Shown piece by piece: positions 1 to 7,279 of a stretch of 20,894 nucleotides of DNA. The notes under the pieces are model-generated. The model was not told the DNA's origin. It did not search any database and saw only the letters and a list, made by a program, of their open reading frames with translations. Position 1 is the stretch's first letter; each line of letters begins with the position of its first letter. The DNA comes from Eubacterium sp. UBA3720. Its GTDB lineage: Bacteria; Bacillota; Clostridia; Lachnospirales; Lachnospiraceae. The stretch is from positions 33,551-54,444 of the forward strand of contig DFHP01000046.1 in assembly GCA_002371335.1 (NCBI GenBank), given 5' to 3'. The position numbers and the translations under genes are program-made.

Positions 1-1287
1 GGTACGGTGCTTGTTGTGTCTCATGATCGTTTCTTTCTGGATCGTATCGTCACAAAAGTAATAGAGATAGAAAACGGGACCAGTATGATGTTTCCCGGAA
101 ACTATGCTGTTTACAGCCGCAAAAAAGCCATGATACGAAATGCACAGTATAAAGCATATATGAATCAGCAGGCGGAGATCCGGCACCAGGAAGCCGTGAT
201 CACAAAACTCAAATCCTTTAACAGAGAAAAATCTATTAAGAGAGCGGAAAGCCGGGAAAAAGCACTGTCAAAGATGGAGGTCATCGATAAACCGGCAGAG
301 CTTAATGCAGACATGAACCTGAAGCTGACTCCGCGGTTTGAGAGCGGTAAGGATGTTCTGGAAATAAAAGGCCTTTCTAAATCGTTCGGACCGCTGACAT
401 TGTTTTCAGACCAGGATATACATATCGGACGCGGTGAACGGGTAGCCATTATCGGAAAAAACGGAACAGGGAAAACTACACTTCTGAAAATGATCACCGA
501 ACAGGAAGCTTTAGATTCCGGAACAATTACATTTGGCGCCAAGGTAAAAACTGGCTATTTCGATCAGGAACATCAGATGCTTCATATGGATAAGACTGTT
601 TTTGAAGAGATATCAGATGAATATCCGGCACTGACCAATACGGAAATAAGAAATGTACTGGCAGCTTTTCTTTTCACCGGAGATCAGGTCTTTTCAAAAA
701 TCGGAACGCTCAGCGGCGGCGAGCAGGGCCGGGTTTCGCTGGCGAAGCTGATGCTTTCCGAAGCTAATTTTCTGCTGCTTGACGAGCCTACCAACCATCT
801 GGATATCAATTCCAAGGAAATACTAGAAGATGCGCTGAATAACTATACGGGAACGATATTATATGTAAGTCATGACAGATACTTTATAAATAAGACTGCT
901 ACGAGAATACTTGATCTGGTAAACCAAAAATTTGTTAATTATATAGGTAATTATGATTATTATCTGGAAAAAAGAGATGAATTAACGGCAGTATACGCCC
1001 CTGAAGAAAAAGAACTGCTCTCCTCTTCCGCTCCGACCGAAGCCAAAAACGCATGGATCTCTCAGAAGGAACAGCAGGCTGCGCGGCGAAAAAAAGAAAA
1101 TGACCTGAAAAAAGTCGAGGAAAGGATTGCGGTCCTGGAAGAACGAAACAGGGAGATCGACAAAGAATTTGCCCTTCCGGAAACAGGGACAGATCTTCCG
1201 AGGTGTCAGGAATTATCGAGGGAACAGGCAGAGGTAGTGGAGGAGCTGGAAACGCTGTATGAACAATGGGAGTCGCTGGCTGAATAA
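1..1287 (+). CDS. ABC-F family ATPase, 3' part (5' end outside window)
   Basis: This is the C-terminal two thirds of an ABC-F protein, a soluble twin-ATPase family that acts on the ribosome (translation factors and antibiotic-resistance types) and has no membrane domain. The frame is open at base 1 and begins inside the H-switch of the first ATPase domain (VVSHDRFF). A charged helical linker typical of the family (the P-site tRNA interaction motif) covers roughly residues 35-95. The second ATPase domain follows, with Walker A GKNGTGKTT (~150-158), signature LSGGEQ (~235), Walker B FLLLDEPTNHLD (~255) and H-switch SHDRYF (~288). The last ~85 residues are a Lys/Glu-rich coiled coil, as in YdiF/Uup-like members. 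No catalytic residue is missing. I cannot separate a housekeeping from a resistance ABC-F without the N-terminus. The gene converges on icd, with a repeat array and terminator between. Confidence 0.9.
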   Translation, partial: GTVLVVSHDRFFLDRIVTKVIEIENGTSMMFPGNYAVYSRKKAMIRNAQYKAYMNQQAEIRHQEAVITKLKSFNREKSIKRAESREKALSKMEVIDKPAELNADMNLKLTPRFESGKDVLEIKGLSKSFGPLTLFSDQDIHIGRGERVAIIGKNGTGKTTLLKMITEQEALDSGTITFGAKVKTGYFDQEHQMLHMDKTVFEEISDEYPALTNTEIRNVLAAFLFTGDQVFSKIGTLSGGEQGRVSLAKLMLSEANFLLLDEPTNHLDINSKEILEDALNNYTGTILYVSHDRYFINKTATRILDLVNQKFVNYIGNYDYYLEKRDELTAVYAPEEKELLSSSAPTEAKNAWISQKEQQAARRKKENDLKKVEERIAVLEERNREIDKEFALPETGTDLPRCQELSREQAEVVEELETLYEQWESLAE

Positions 1288-1290
1288 GGG

Positions 1291-1490
1291 GGAGAAATCT
1301 TCTCCTTCTTGCTCCGTTTCCCTCACTTCGCTCAGTCCAAAAGTGGTGTGAAGGGAGAAATCTTCTCCTTCTTGCTCCGTTTCCCTCGCTTCGCTCAGTC
1401 CAAAAGTGGTGTGAAGGGAGAAATCTTCTCCTTCTTGCTCCGTTTCCCTCGCTTCGCTCAGTCCAAAAGTCGCTGCGAAGGAGAAGATTT
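1291..1490 (+). repeat. Triple hairpin-repeat array A (63-bp period)
   Basis: Three head-to-tail units start at 1291, 1354 and 1417, an exact 63-bp period. Units 1 and 2 differ at a single base in the part compared (cctcActtcg versus cctcGcttcg). The third has a different right end (AGTCGCTGCGAAGGAG instead of AGTGGTGTGAAGGGAG). The array is bounded by a perfect 14-bp inverted repeat, AAATCTTCTCCTTC at 1295-1308 and its complement at 1477-1490. Transcribed RNA could therefore fold into a large hairpin or several alternative ones. The array starts 3 bp after the ABC-F stop codon, so it would lie in that gene's 3' untranslated region. The same core occurs inverted at 12697-12886. Sixty-three is a multiple of 3, so the array also creates a spurious repetitive reading frame. 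Confidence 0.9.
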
Positions 1491-1528
1491 ATCCCTTACA
1501 GTAAGGTGGGAAATATGCTTTCTGGATT

Positions 1529-1581
1529 AAAAAATCCGCATATGGCCGATGTTTTAAAGATCGGCTGTATGCGGATTTTTT
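1529..1581. terminator. Bidirectional intrinsic terminator between ABC-F gene and icd
   Basis: A strong hairpin has outer arms AAAAAATCCGCATA (1529-1542) and TATGCGGATTTTTT (1568-1581), with an inner GCCGAT/ATCGGC stem. The A-run on one side and T-run on the other make it a rho-independent terminator in both directions. It sits between convergent genes and can end both the ABC-F and the icd transcripts. Confidence 0.92.
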
Positions 1582-1623
1582 CTATATGATTTATAATACA
1601 AACTTCCTGCTTACGTTAAAAAG

Positions 1624-2838
1624 TTATGCCAGTTTTTTCTCGAGGTTTTTTCGTACTTCTACTATGAATTCGCGTGTATTGAGTACGATCGGGTCTTTTA
1701 TGTTTGTGATCAGTGCCAGGTCTTTTGTCATTTTGCCGGATTCAATGGTGCCCAGTGTGGATTTTTCCAGTGCGTCGGCAAAGTCCATGAGGGCTGGAAT
1801 ACGGTCGAGTTCTCCTCTTTTCCGGAGAGCTCCTGTCCAGGCAAAGATGGTGGCTACTGAGTTCGTGGAGGTTTCCTCCCCGTCTAAGTGTTTGTAATAA
1901 TGTCTCTGTACCGTGCCATGGGCTGCTTCGTATTCATAATACCCCTCCGGAGATACGAGTACGGATGTCATCATGGCAAGAGAGCCGAATGCGGAGGATA
2001 TCATGTCGCTCATAACGTCTCCGTCGTAGTTTTTGCACGCCCATATGAATCCACCTTCTGATTTCATTACACGGGCGACCGCGTCGTCGATGAGTGTGTA
2101 GAAGTACTCGATGCCTTCTTTTTTAAAGCTCTCCTTATACTCTGCTTCGTACATATCGTTGAAGATATCTTTGAATCGGTGATCGTATTGTTTGGAGATA
2201 GTGTCTTTGGAGGCAAACCAGAGGTCTTTCTTTTCGGAAAGAGCGTATTCAAAGCAGCTTCTGGCAAAGCTTGTAATGGATGCGTCGATGTTATGCTGTG
2301 CCTGAACGATTCCCGGGCCTTTGAAATCAAACACTGTGACAGTCTTTTTTTCAGAACCGTCATCCGGCGTAAAGGTCATGGTTACTTTACCGGGCCTGTC
2401 TATCTGCATTTCCACGTTGCGATATACGTCTCCGTATGCGTGTCTCGCGATCGTCAGGGGTTTTTTCCATGTTCTGACGGTAGGCGTAATTCCTTTTACC
2501 TGTATGGGAGTACGGAAAACAGTTCCGTCAAGAATAGCACGGATGGTTCCGTTAGGACTCTTATACATTTTTTTCAGGTTATATTCTTTGACCCTTGCGG
2601 CATTCGGCGTAATCGTTGCGCATTTTACAGCAACGCCGTATTTTTTTGTGGCGTTGGAGGCATCGATCGTTACCTGATCGTTTGTTTCATCACGATGCTT
2701 CAGACCGAGGTCATAGTACTCGCTTTTTAAATCGATAAAAGGATAGATGAGCTCGTCTTTAAGTATCTGCCAGATTATTCGGGTCATCTCATCGCCATCC
2801 ATCTCGACAAGTGGTGTTTTCATCTCAATTTTTGACAT
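1624..2838 (-). CDS. icd: NADP-dependent isocitrate dehydrogenase (eukaryotic-like, type II)
   Basis: It oxidatively decarboxylates isocitrate to 2-oxoglutarate and makes NADPH in the cytosol. At 404 residues it has the length of the homodimeric eukaryotic-like family rather than the E. coli type. Visible signatures are the N-terminal PLVEMDGDEMTR, the substrate-binding SPNGTIRAILDGTVFR and ARHAYGDVYR segments, the metal-binding acidic stretch NYDGDVMSD, and the NADP-binding HGTVQRHYYKH followed by the STNSVATIFAWTGAL helix. I chose the ATG at 2838 because AGGAG lies 8 bases upstream. An in-frame ATG seven codons earlier has no such site. The gene follows dapL on the same strand with a hairpin between. 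Its product, 2-oxoglutarate, is converted to glutamate, which is the amino donor for DapL. Confidence 0.95.
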   Translation of the reverse strand: MSKIEMKTPLVEMDGDEMTRIIWQILKDELIYPFIDLKSEYYDLGLKHRDETNDQVTIDASNATKKYGVAVKCATITPNAARVKEYNLKKMYKSPNGTIRAILDGTVFRTPIQVKGITPTVRTWKKPLTIARHAYGDVYRNVEMQIDRPGKVTMTFTPDDGSEKKTVTVFDFKGPGIVQAQHNIDASITSFARSCFEYALSEKKDLWFASKDTISKQYDHRFKDIFNDMYEAEYKESFKKEGIEYFYTLIDDAVARVMKSEGGFIWACKNYDGDVMSDMISSAFGSLAMMTSVLVSPEGYYEYEAAHGTVQRHYYKHLDGEETSTNSVATIFAWTGALRKRGELDRIPALMDFADALEKSTLGTIESGKMTKDLALITNIKDPIVLNTREFIVEVRKNLEKKLA

Positions 2839-2867
2839 GATATTTCTCCTGTGGATCATTATTGACT

Positions 2868-2909
2868 AAAACTTCCCACACGTCATTTCTGAATAAGCGG
2901 GAAGTTTTT
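2868..2909. terminator. Hairpin between dapL and icd; member of a dispersed hairpin family
   Basis: Arms AAAACTTCCC (2868-2877) and GGGAAGTTTT (2899-2908) enclose about 21 bases. On the minus strand the stem ends in GTTTTAGTC, a short T-run, so it may be a weak terminator or attenuator after dapL. It lies about 30 bp upstream of the icd start, which leaves little room for a full promoter downstream of it. Its sequence resembles the hairpins at 10169-10223 and 18421-18499 (ACTTTCCGCA..TCATTT..TGAA..A core), so this appears to be a repeated element. Confidence 0.6.
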
Positions 2910-2931
2910 ACTATTGATAAACGGTAATGGA

Positions 2932-4143
2932 TCAGTGTTTTGTGATACGGTCGATCGCTTCTTTTGTTTTCTCAAATGTTCCGAATGCGGTCAGCCTGAA
3001 AAATCCCTCGCCTGCGGCGCCGAATCCTGATCCGGGTGTTCCTACGATGTTGAGCTCCTCAAGGAGATAATCAAAGAAATCCCAGGAAGTCATCTGATCA
3101 GGAGTCTTAAGCCAGATGTACGGAGCATTTACGCCGCCATAGACTGTATAGCCGGCTTCTTTCAGACCGTTGTAAATATATTTTGCGTTATTCATGTAGT
3201 AACCGACCTGAGCTTTGATCTCAGCCTGGCCTTCAGGTGAAAAAACAGCTGCTCCGGCTTTCTGGATAATATATGGAGCTCCGTTATACTTCGTTCCGTG
3301 TCTTCTGGCCCAGAGATCGCGAAGTGCTACGCCGTCTGATTTCAGCTCTGCCGGCACAACCGTGAATCCGAGACGCACGCCTGTAAAGCCTGCGTTCTTG
3401 GAGAAACTGCGGATCTCGATAGCACATGTCTTTGCATCTTCACACTCATAGATGGAGTGAGGTACATTTTCTTCTGTGATATACGCCTCGTAAGCCGCAT
3501 CGTAAAGGATAACTGCGCCTATTCTGTTTGCATAATCTACCCATTCCTGCAGAGCCGGTTTTGTGATGGCAGCTCCGGTAGGATTGTTTGGATAACAAAG
3601 ATAGATCACGTCCGGATCTTCTTTTGGAAATTCCGGCGCAAAGGCGTTTTCTTCGGTACAAGGCATATAAATGATATTTTTGTAGCAGCCCTTTTCAGGA
3701 TCCCATTCTCCGGATCTTCCGGCCATGACGTTTGAATCTACATATACAGGGTAAACAGGATCACATACGGCGATCCTGCTGTCGGCACTGAAGATCTCCT
3801 GGATATTGCCGGAATCACATTTTGCGCCATCAGATACAAAAATATCATTTGCGGAGATATCGCATCCCCGTGACTTATATTCTGCGGCGATGGCGGAGCG
3901 AAGGAAATCGTAACCCAGATCCGGAGCATAGCCGTGGAAAGTCTCCGCGTCTGCCATTTCATCTACTGCGCTGTGCATGGCTTTGATGATCGAAGGAGCG
4001 ATAGGCTGCGTTACGTCGCCTATGCCCAGACGGATAATGTTTGCGTCAGGATTAGCCTCACTGTAGGCAGATACTTTTTTTGCGATCGTTGAGAAAAGAT
4101 AACTTCCCTGAAGACGCATATAATTTTCATTGATTTTAAACAT
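2932..4143 (-). CDS. dapL: LL-diaminopimelate aminotransferase
   Basis: This PLP enzyme converts tetrahydrodipicolinate and glutamate directly to LL-2,6-diaminopimelate and 2-oxoglutarate. It bypasses the succinyl and acetyl branches of lysine/peptidoglycan precursor synthesis. At 403 residues it has the family length. Diagnostic segments are the N-terminus NENYMRLQGSYLF, IIRLGIGDVTQP (~36-47), the YPNNPTG motif (~184), LYDAAYEAY with the PLP-pyridine Asp (~215), and SFSKNAGFTG with the Schiff-base lysine at ~249. An AGGAG site lies 5 bases before the ATG. The gene starts 29 bp after the pgsA stop, so it probably reads on from the rimO-pgsA transcript. DapL is common in Clostridia, Chlamydiae, plants and some archaea, which supports the taxonomic guess. 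Confidence 0.95.
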   Translation of the reverse strand: MFKINENYMRLQGSYLFSTIAKKVSAYSEANPDANIIRLGIGDVTQPIAPSIIKAMHSAVDEMADAETFHGYAPDLGYDFLRSAIAAEYKSRGCDISANDIFVSDGAKCDSGNIQEIFSADSRIAVCDPVYPVYVDSNVMAGRSGEWDPEKGCYKNIIYMPCTEENAFAPEFPKEDPDVIYLCYPNNPTGAAITKPALQEWVDYANRIGAVILYDAAYEAYITEENVPHSIYECEDAKTCAIEIRSFSKNAGFTGVRLGFTVVPAELKSDGVALRDLWARRHGTKYNGAPYIIQKAGAAVFSPEGQAEIKAQVGYYMNNAKYIYNGLKEAGYTVYGGVNAPYIWLKTPDQMTSWDFFDYLLEELNIVGTPGSGFGAAGEGFFRLTAFGTFEKTKEAIDRITKH

Positions 4144-4172
4144 AATGTCTCCTCTTTATCAATTAAGCTGTG

Positions 4173-4709
4173 TTATCTGTCGGTTCCGAGAACGGCTTTG
4201 TTTTTAATGATATAGTCGACAAGAGAAACGACTGTCAGCACCAGAGCGGCATAGATCAGAGCCTGTTCGATCACATACGCGGCAGAACCTTTGAAGTTCA
4301 GCAGGATAAAAATGATCATGACCATCTGTGTTATGGTTTTGATCTTGCCCCATATGCTTGCGGCTATGACGATGCCGTTGTCTGCAGCCACCAGTCTGAA
4401 ACCGCTGATGATAAATTCTCTGGCGATAATTATAATGACTATCCACGAGGGAAGTTCATTTGTATCGATAAGGCAGATCATTGCAGAGCATACAAGCAGT
4501 TTATCTGCAAGCGGATCCATAAATTTTCCGAAATCTGTTATCAGATCATATTTTCTCGCGATATAACCGTCCGCTGTATCTGTAAGACTTGCCGCGATGA
4601 AGATCACAAGAGCAATGTAGCGTCCGCTACTTATCGGGAGATGCATTGCGATCACAAAAAACGGAATCATTATCATTCTGAGTATAGTCAGCTTATTCGG
4701 TAAATTCAT
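4173..4709 (-). CDS. pgsA: CDP-diacylglycerol--glycerol-3-phosphate 3-phosphatidyltransferase
   Basis: This membrane enzyme makes phosphatidylglycerol phosphate from CDP-diacylglycerol and sn-glycerol 3-phosphate, the committed step to phosphatidylglycerol. The 178-residue protein carries the complete CDP-alcohol phosphotransferase signature. In order, this is D44, D47-G48, A51-R52, G61, D65 and D69 (DTADGYIAR..GKFMDPLAD), which forms the two-metal active site. Several hydrophobic segments surround it, as expected for six transmembrane helices. Its ATG lies inside the end of rimO (17-bp overlap), with AAGGAG about 9 bases upstream, so translation is probably coupled. The rimO-pgsA pairing is frequent in Clostridia. 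Confidence 0.94.
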   Translation of the reverse strand: MNLPNKLTILRMIMIPFFVIAMHLPISSGRYIALVIFIAASLTDTADGYIARKYDLITDFGKFMDPLADKLLVCSAMICLIDTNELPSWIVIIIIAREFIISGFRLVAADNGIVIAASIWGKIKTITQMVMIIFILLNFKGSAAYVIEQALIYAALVLTVVSLVDYIIKNKAVLGTDR

Positions 4710-6057
4710 TATTAAAATCTCCTTCCAGTTTGCCTATCAGATCGTACTCCATGGCTCCGGTGACTTTGGCTTTTACCATATCGCCTGAATGAAGCACCTC
4801 ATCTGTCTCTATGAAAAAGTATCCGTCAACGCCGGGCGTGTCAGCATATGTCCTGCCCACATATGAATCCTCATCGGACATATATCCTTCAATATGGACA
4901 TCCATGACCTGCCCGATCCTGTCCCGGCCGTTCTCATATGATATTTCCTGCTGCAGCGCAAGAATCTCATTCTGTCTGCGCACCTTTACATCATCGTCGA
5001 TCTGATCAGGCAGCAGTGCTGCAGGAGTATCTTCTTCCTGTGAGTAAGTGAATACTCCGAGCCGGTCGAAGCGGGTCTCTCTGACAAAATCCATTAATTC
5101 ACGATGCTGTTCTTCTGTCTCTCCGGGAAAACCTGTGATCAGAGATGTTCGGAGCGCAATATCGGGAATTTCCTTTCTGAGCCTGCGGATGGTATCAATA
5201 AGCTCCTGCTTCGTGGTCCTGCGGCCCATCCTTTTCAGTATATCATCATTGATATGCTGGATCGGCATATCCAGATAATGGCATACTTTCGGTTCTTCTT
5301 TTATCACCTGGATCAGCTGCGGATATATCTCCTCAGGATAACAGTAAAGTATACGGATCCATTCAATTTCCGGTATGCGGCACAGACCTTTTATCAGAAG
5401 ATGAAGGGATTTTCTGCCGTAAAGGTCGACGCCGTAAAGTGTCGTCTCTTCCGCTACCAGAATAAGTTCCTTTACTCCCTGCCGGGCGAAATACTCTGCT
5501 TCGGAGAGGATCTTTTCCATCGGAACACTGTAGTATTTTCCGCGGAGTTTTGGAATTATGCAATATGTACAGTGTTTATCGCATCCTTCAGCGATCTTAA
5601 GGTATTCATAATGACCGCCTGTGGTCATCATTCTCTGCGGCTCGGATACGGCAGAGGCGGACTGTTCGTTCAGCTCATCTATGAGAATATTTTTGTTTCC
5701 CGAAACAGCAGCTTCTACTGCGTCTTCGATGCGGTGGAAGCTTCCCGTGCCGACTATGGCATCCACCTCCGGGATCTCATCAAGGATCTCCTGCCGGTAT
5801 CTTTCAGCCATACAGCCGGCGACGATCAGGGCCTTACATCTGCCTTCTGTCTTATACCGGGCCATTTCGAGGATATTTTCTATACTCTCCTCCTTGGCTT
5901 TATCAATGAAACAGCAGGTGTTGATCACGATAACGTCCGCTTCATCTTCAGAATCTGTCACGACATAACCTTTGCCTGCAAGACTTCCAAGCATTCTCTC
6001 CGAATCAACCAGATTCTTATCACAGCCAAGTGAAATAAAAAAAACTTTCATCGGCAT
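4693..6057 (-). CDS. rimO: Ribosomal protein S12 methylthiotransferase
   Basis: RimO is a radical-SAM enzyme with two iron-sulfur clusters. It adds a methylthio group to a conserved aspartate of ribosomal protein S12. The 454-residue protein has the three N-terminal cluster cysteines (C12, C48, C82 in SLGCDKN, NTCCF and AGCM) and the radical-SAM CxxxCxxC (C159, C163, C166 in GCDKHCTYC). A C-terminal TRAM-type domain follows from roughly residue 375. The SLGCDKNLVDSE start is typical of RimO rather than MiaB. I chose the ATG at 6057, where GGAAG lies 8 bases upstream. A second ATG two codons later is too far from it. It starts 3 bp after the rpoZ stop and overlaps pgsA. Confidence 0.94.
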   Translation of the reverse strand: MPMKVFFISLGCDKNLVDSERMLGSLAGKGYVVTDSEDEADVIVINTCCFIDKAKEESIENILEMARYKTEGRCKALIVAGCMAERYRQEILDEIPEVDAIVGTGSFHRIEDAVEAAVSGNKNILIDELNEQSASAVSEPQRMMTTGGHYEYLKIAEGCDKHCTYCIIPKLRGKYYSVPMEKILSEAEYFARQGVKELILVAEETTLYGVDLYGRKSLHLLIKGLCRIPEIEWIRILYCYPEEIYPQLIQVIKEEPKVCHYLDMPIQHINDDILKRMGRRTTKQELIDTIRRLRKEIPDIALRTSLITGFPGETEEQHRELMDFVRETRFDRLGVFTYSQEEDTPAALLPDQIDDDVKVRRQNEILALQQEISYENGRDRIGQVMDVHIEGYMSDEDSYVGRTYADTPGVDGYFFIETDEVLHSGDMVKAKVTGAMEYDLIGKLEGDFNNEFTE

Positions 6058-6060
6058 ATA

Positions 6061-6348
6061 TCAATCTTCCATATCTGCGATAGATTCGGCAATTTTCGCA
6101 TTTTCTGTCTGCTCATCATCACGGAGGATATGAACCTTTCCTTCGTAGATCTCCTGTACAGCGACTGAAAGCGGTTTCTCGCCTTCCATTCCGGTGATAT
6201 ACGGTTCTTCACCGGCAATAAGCTGGCGGGCTCTCTTCGCTGCGGCTATTACGATAGAATATCGGCTGGTTACTAACGGCGCCTCGTCAATATCCTGATC
6301 CTTGTTGATCTTCGTGATCATTTCCTTATAAGATGGATGCATCATCAT
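6061..6348 (-). CDS. rpoZ: DNA-directed RNA polymerase omega subunit
   Basis: Omega helps fold and assemble the beta-prime subunit of RNA polymerase. The 95-residue protein has the N-terminal PSYKEMITKI helix, the conserved SRYSIVIAAAKRARQL core (~28-43) and the KPLSVAVQEIYEGKV segment (~58-72). These are the Pfam RNA_pol_Rpb6/omega features. Three ATG codons occur in tandem at the start (6348, 6345, 6342). The first is 9 bases from a perfect AGGAGG and is used here, although initiation at any of the three is possible. It lies 19 bp after gmk, in the usual Firmicutes gmk-rpoZ order. Confidence 0.95.
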   Translation of the reverse strand: MMMHPSYKEMITKINKDQDIDEAPLVTSRYSIVIAAAKRARQLIAGEEPYITGMEGEKPLSVAVQEIYEGKVHILRDDEQTENAKIAESIADMED

Positions 6349-6367
6349 GTTTCATTTCCTCCTGTAA

Positions 6368-6994
6368 TTAATTACCATATTTTTCTGCGAGACTCTTCTG
6401 GATCTGTGTAATGCGGTCGCTGTTGCGTGAAGCTTCACAGCGCACAGTTTCAATAATGTGGTGAAACTGTTCAACGCAGGTATCCAGATCGTCATTTACG
6501 AGAATATAATCGTATTTTTCCATACCTCTGGACTCTTCGGCGGCTCTCTTAAGACGTTCCCGGATTATTTCCGGTGTCTCGGTGCCTCTGCCTGTAAGAC
6601 GTCTTTCCAGCTCTTCCAGACTGGGCGGAGTCAGAAAGACAAGTACTGTCTCGGGATATTTTTCTTTTATCTGAAGCGCTCCCTGGATCTCTATCTCCAG
6701 AAGAACGTTTTTTCCGGCTTCAAGCTGCTCATTTACATATGCCAGCGGAGTGCCGTAGTAATTGTCTACGTATTGAGCATATTCCAGAAGCTGATCATTT
6801 CGGATCATTTCTTCGAATTCTTTTTTTGTTTTGAAAAAATAGGATACCCCTTCCTGCTCTCCTTCTCTTGGAGAGCGGGTGGTGGCTGAAACAGAAAGTG
6901 CATATTCCGAGTGTCTTTTTAATAATTCTCTTACTACAGTGCCCTTTCCTGTTCCGGCAAAGCCTGACAAGACCGTAATGATTCCTCTTGACAT
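6368..6994 (-). CDS. gmk: Guanylate kinase
   Basis: It phosphorylates GMP (and dGMP) to GDP with ATP. The 208-residue protein begins MSRGIITVLSG and has a P-loop GFAGTGKGT (~11-19). The family usually has GPSGAGKGT, so the second and third positions differ while the catalytic Lys and Thr remain. The GMP-binding region SATTRSPREGEQEGVSYFF and the ENYYGTPLAYV-like segment (here DNYYGTPLAYV) follow, then LLEIEIQGALQIK and the FLTPPSLEELERRL lid. The ATG at 6994 has AGGAGG 9 bases upstream, inside the end of remA. A longer frame beginning with TTG at 7105 overlaps remA and lacks support. Only one base separates it from the remA stop. Confidence 0.95.
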   Translation of the reverse strand: MSRGIITVLSGFAGTGKGTVVRELLKRHSEYALSVSATTRSPREGEQEGVSYFFKTKKEFEEMIRNDQLLEYAQYVDNYYGTPLAYVNEQLEAGKNVLLEIEIQGALQIKEKYPETVLVFLTPPSLEELERRLTGRGTETPEIIRERLKRAAEESRGMEKYDYILVNDDLDTCVEQFHHIIETVRCEASRNSDRITQIQKSLAEKYGN

Positions 6995-6995
6995 A

Positions 6996-7268
6996 TCAGT
7001 CGACCTCCTCTTCTGAAATACGTTCCGGAGCGATACCGTATTCATTAAATCTTTTTGTGATCGTTTCGGGCTGTAATGCCGAAAGGAGGATGCTGTCATT
7101 ATCAAGTACTATTACAGCCTTTGTCTTACGCCCCTGAGTGGCGTCAATGAACTTTCCTGTTTCCTTCGCGGATGTGATCATGCGTTTGGCAGGCGCCGAG
7201 AGCGGGCTGATCACGGCCATGATCTTCGCAGAGTTAACAGCGTTTCCGAATCCTATATTAATTAGCAA
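6996..7268 (-). CDS. remA: RemA family extracellular matrix/osmoprotection regulator (DUF370)
   Basis: RemA is a small DNA-binding protein. In Bacillus subtilis it assembles into rings and activates matrix (eps, tapA) and osmoprotectant (opuA) genes. The 90-residue protein shows the family core INIGFGNAVNS at the N-terminus, SAPAKRMITSA in the middle, then DATQGRKTKAVIVLD and ILLSALQPETITKRF. The start is a TTG at 7268. No ATG is available that keeps the conserved N-terminus, and GGAGAG lies 5 bases upstream, overlapping the yicC stop. The position between yicC and gmk is the conserved Firmicutes context. The C-terminus is short and acidic (ISEEEVD). Confidence 0.93.
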   Translation of the reverse strand: MLINIGFGNAVNSAKIMAVISPLSAPAKRMITSAKETGKFIDATQGRKTKAVIVLDNDSILLSALQPETITKRFNEYGIAPERISEEEVD

Positions 7269-7279
7269 AGAAACTCTCC

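Noticed and set aside
1291..1490. CRISPR array
   Set aside because: The regular period first suggested it, but the whole unit repeats with no unique spacers and no cas genes are present.
1309..1530. Open frame with a repeated 21-residue unit after the ABC-F gene
   Set aside because: The frame is only the 63-bp tandem repeat read in one phase. It has no ribosome binding site and lies in a hairpin array.
2179..2730. 183-residue frame antisense to icd
   Set aside because: It is a shadow of the conserved icd codons. The composition is Cys/Phe-rich and unlike a real protein.
5104..6033. 309-residue frame antisense to rimO
   Set aside because: It lies wholly opposite a complete rimO with all cluster cysteines. 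It has no recognisable domain and no suitable ribosome binding site.
6995..7105. N-terminal extension of guanylate kinase from a TTG at 7105
   Set aside because: It overlaps remA, and the ATG at 6994 has a perfect AGGAGG and fits the family N-terminus.
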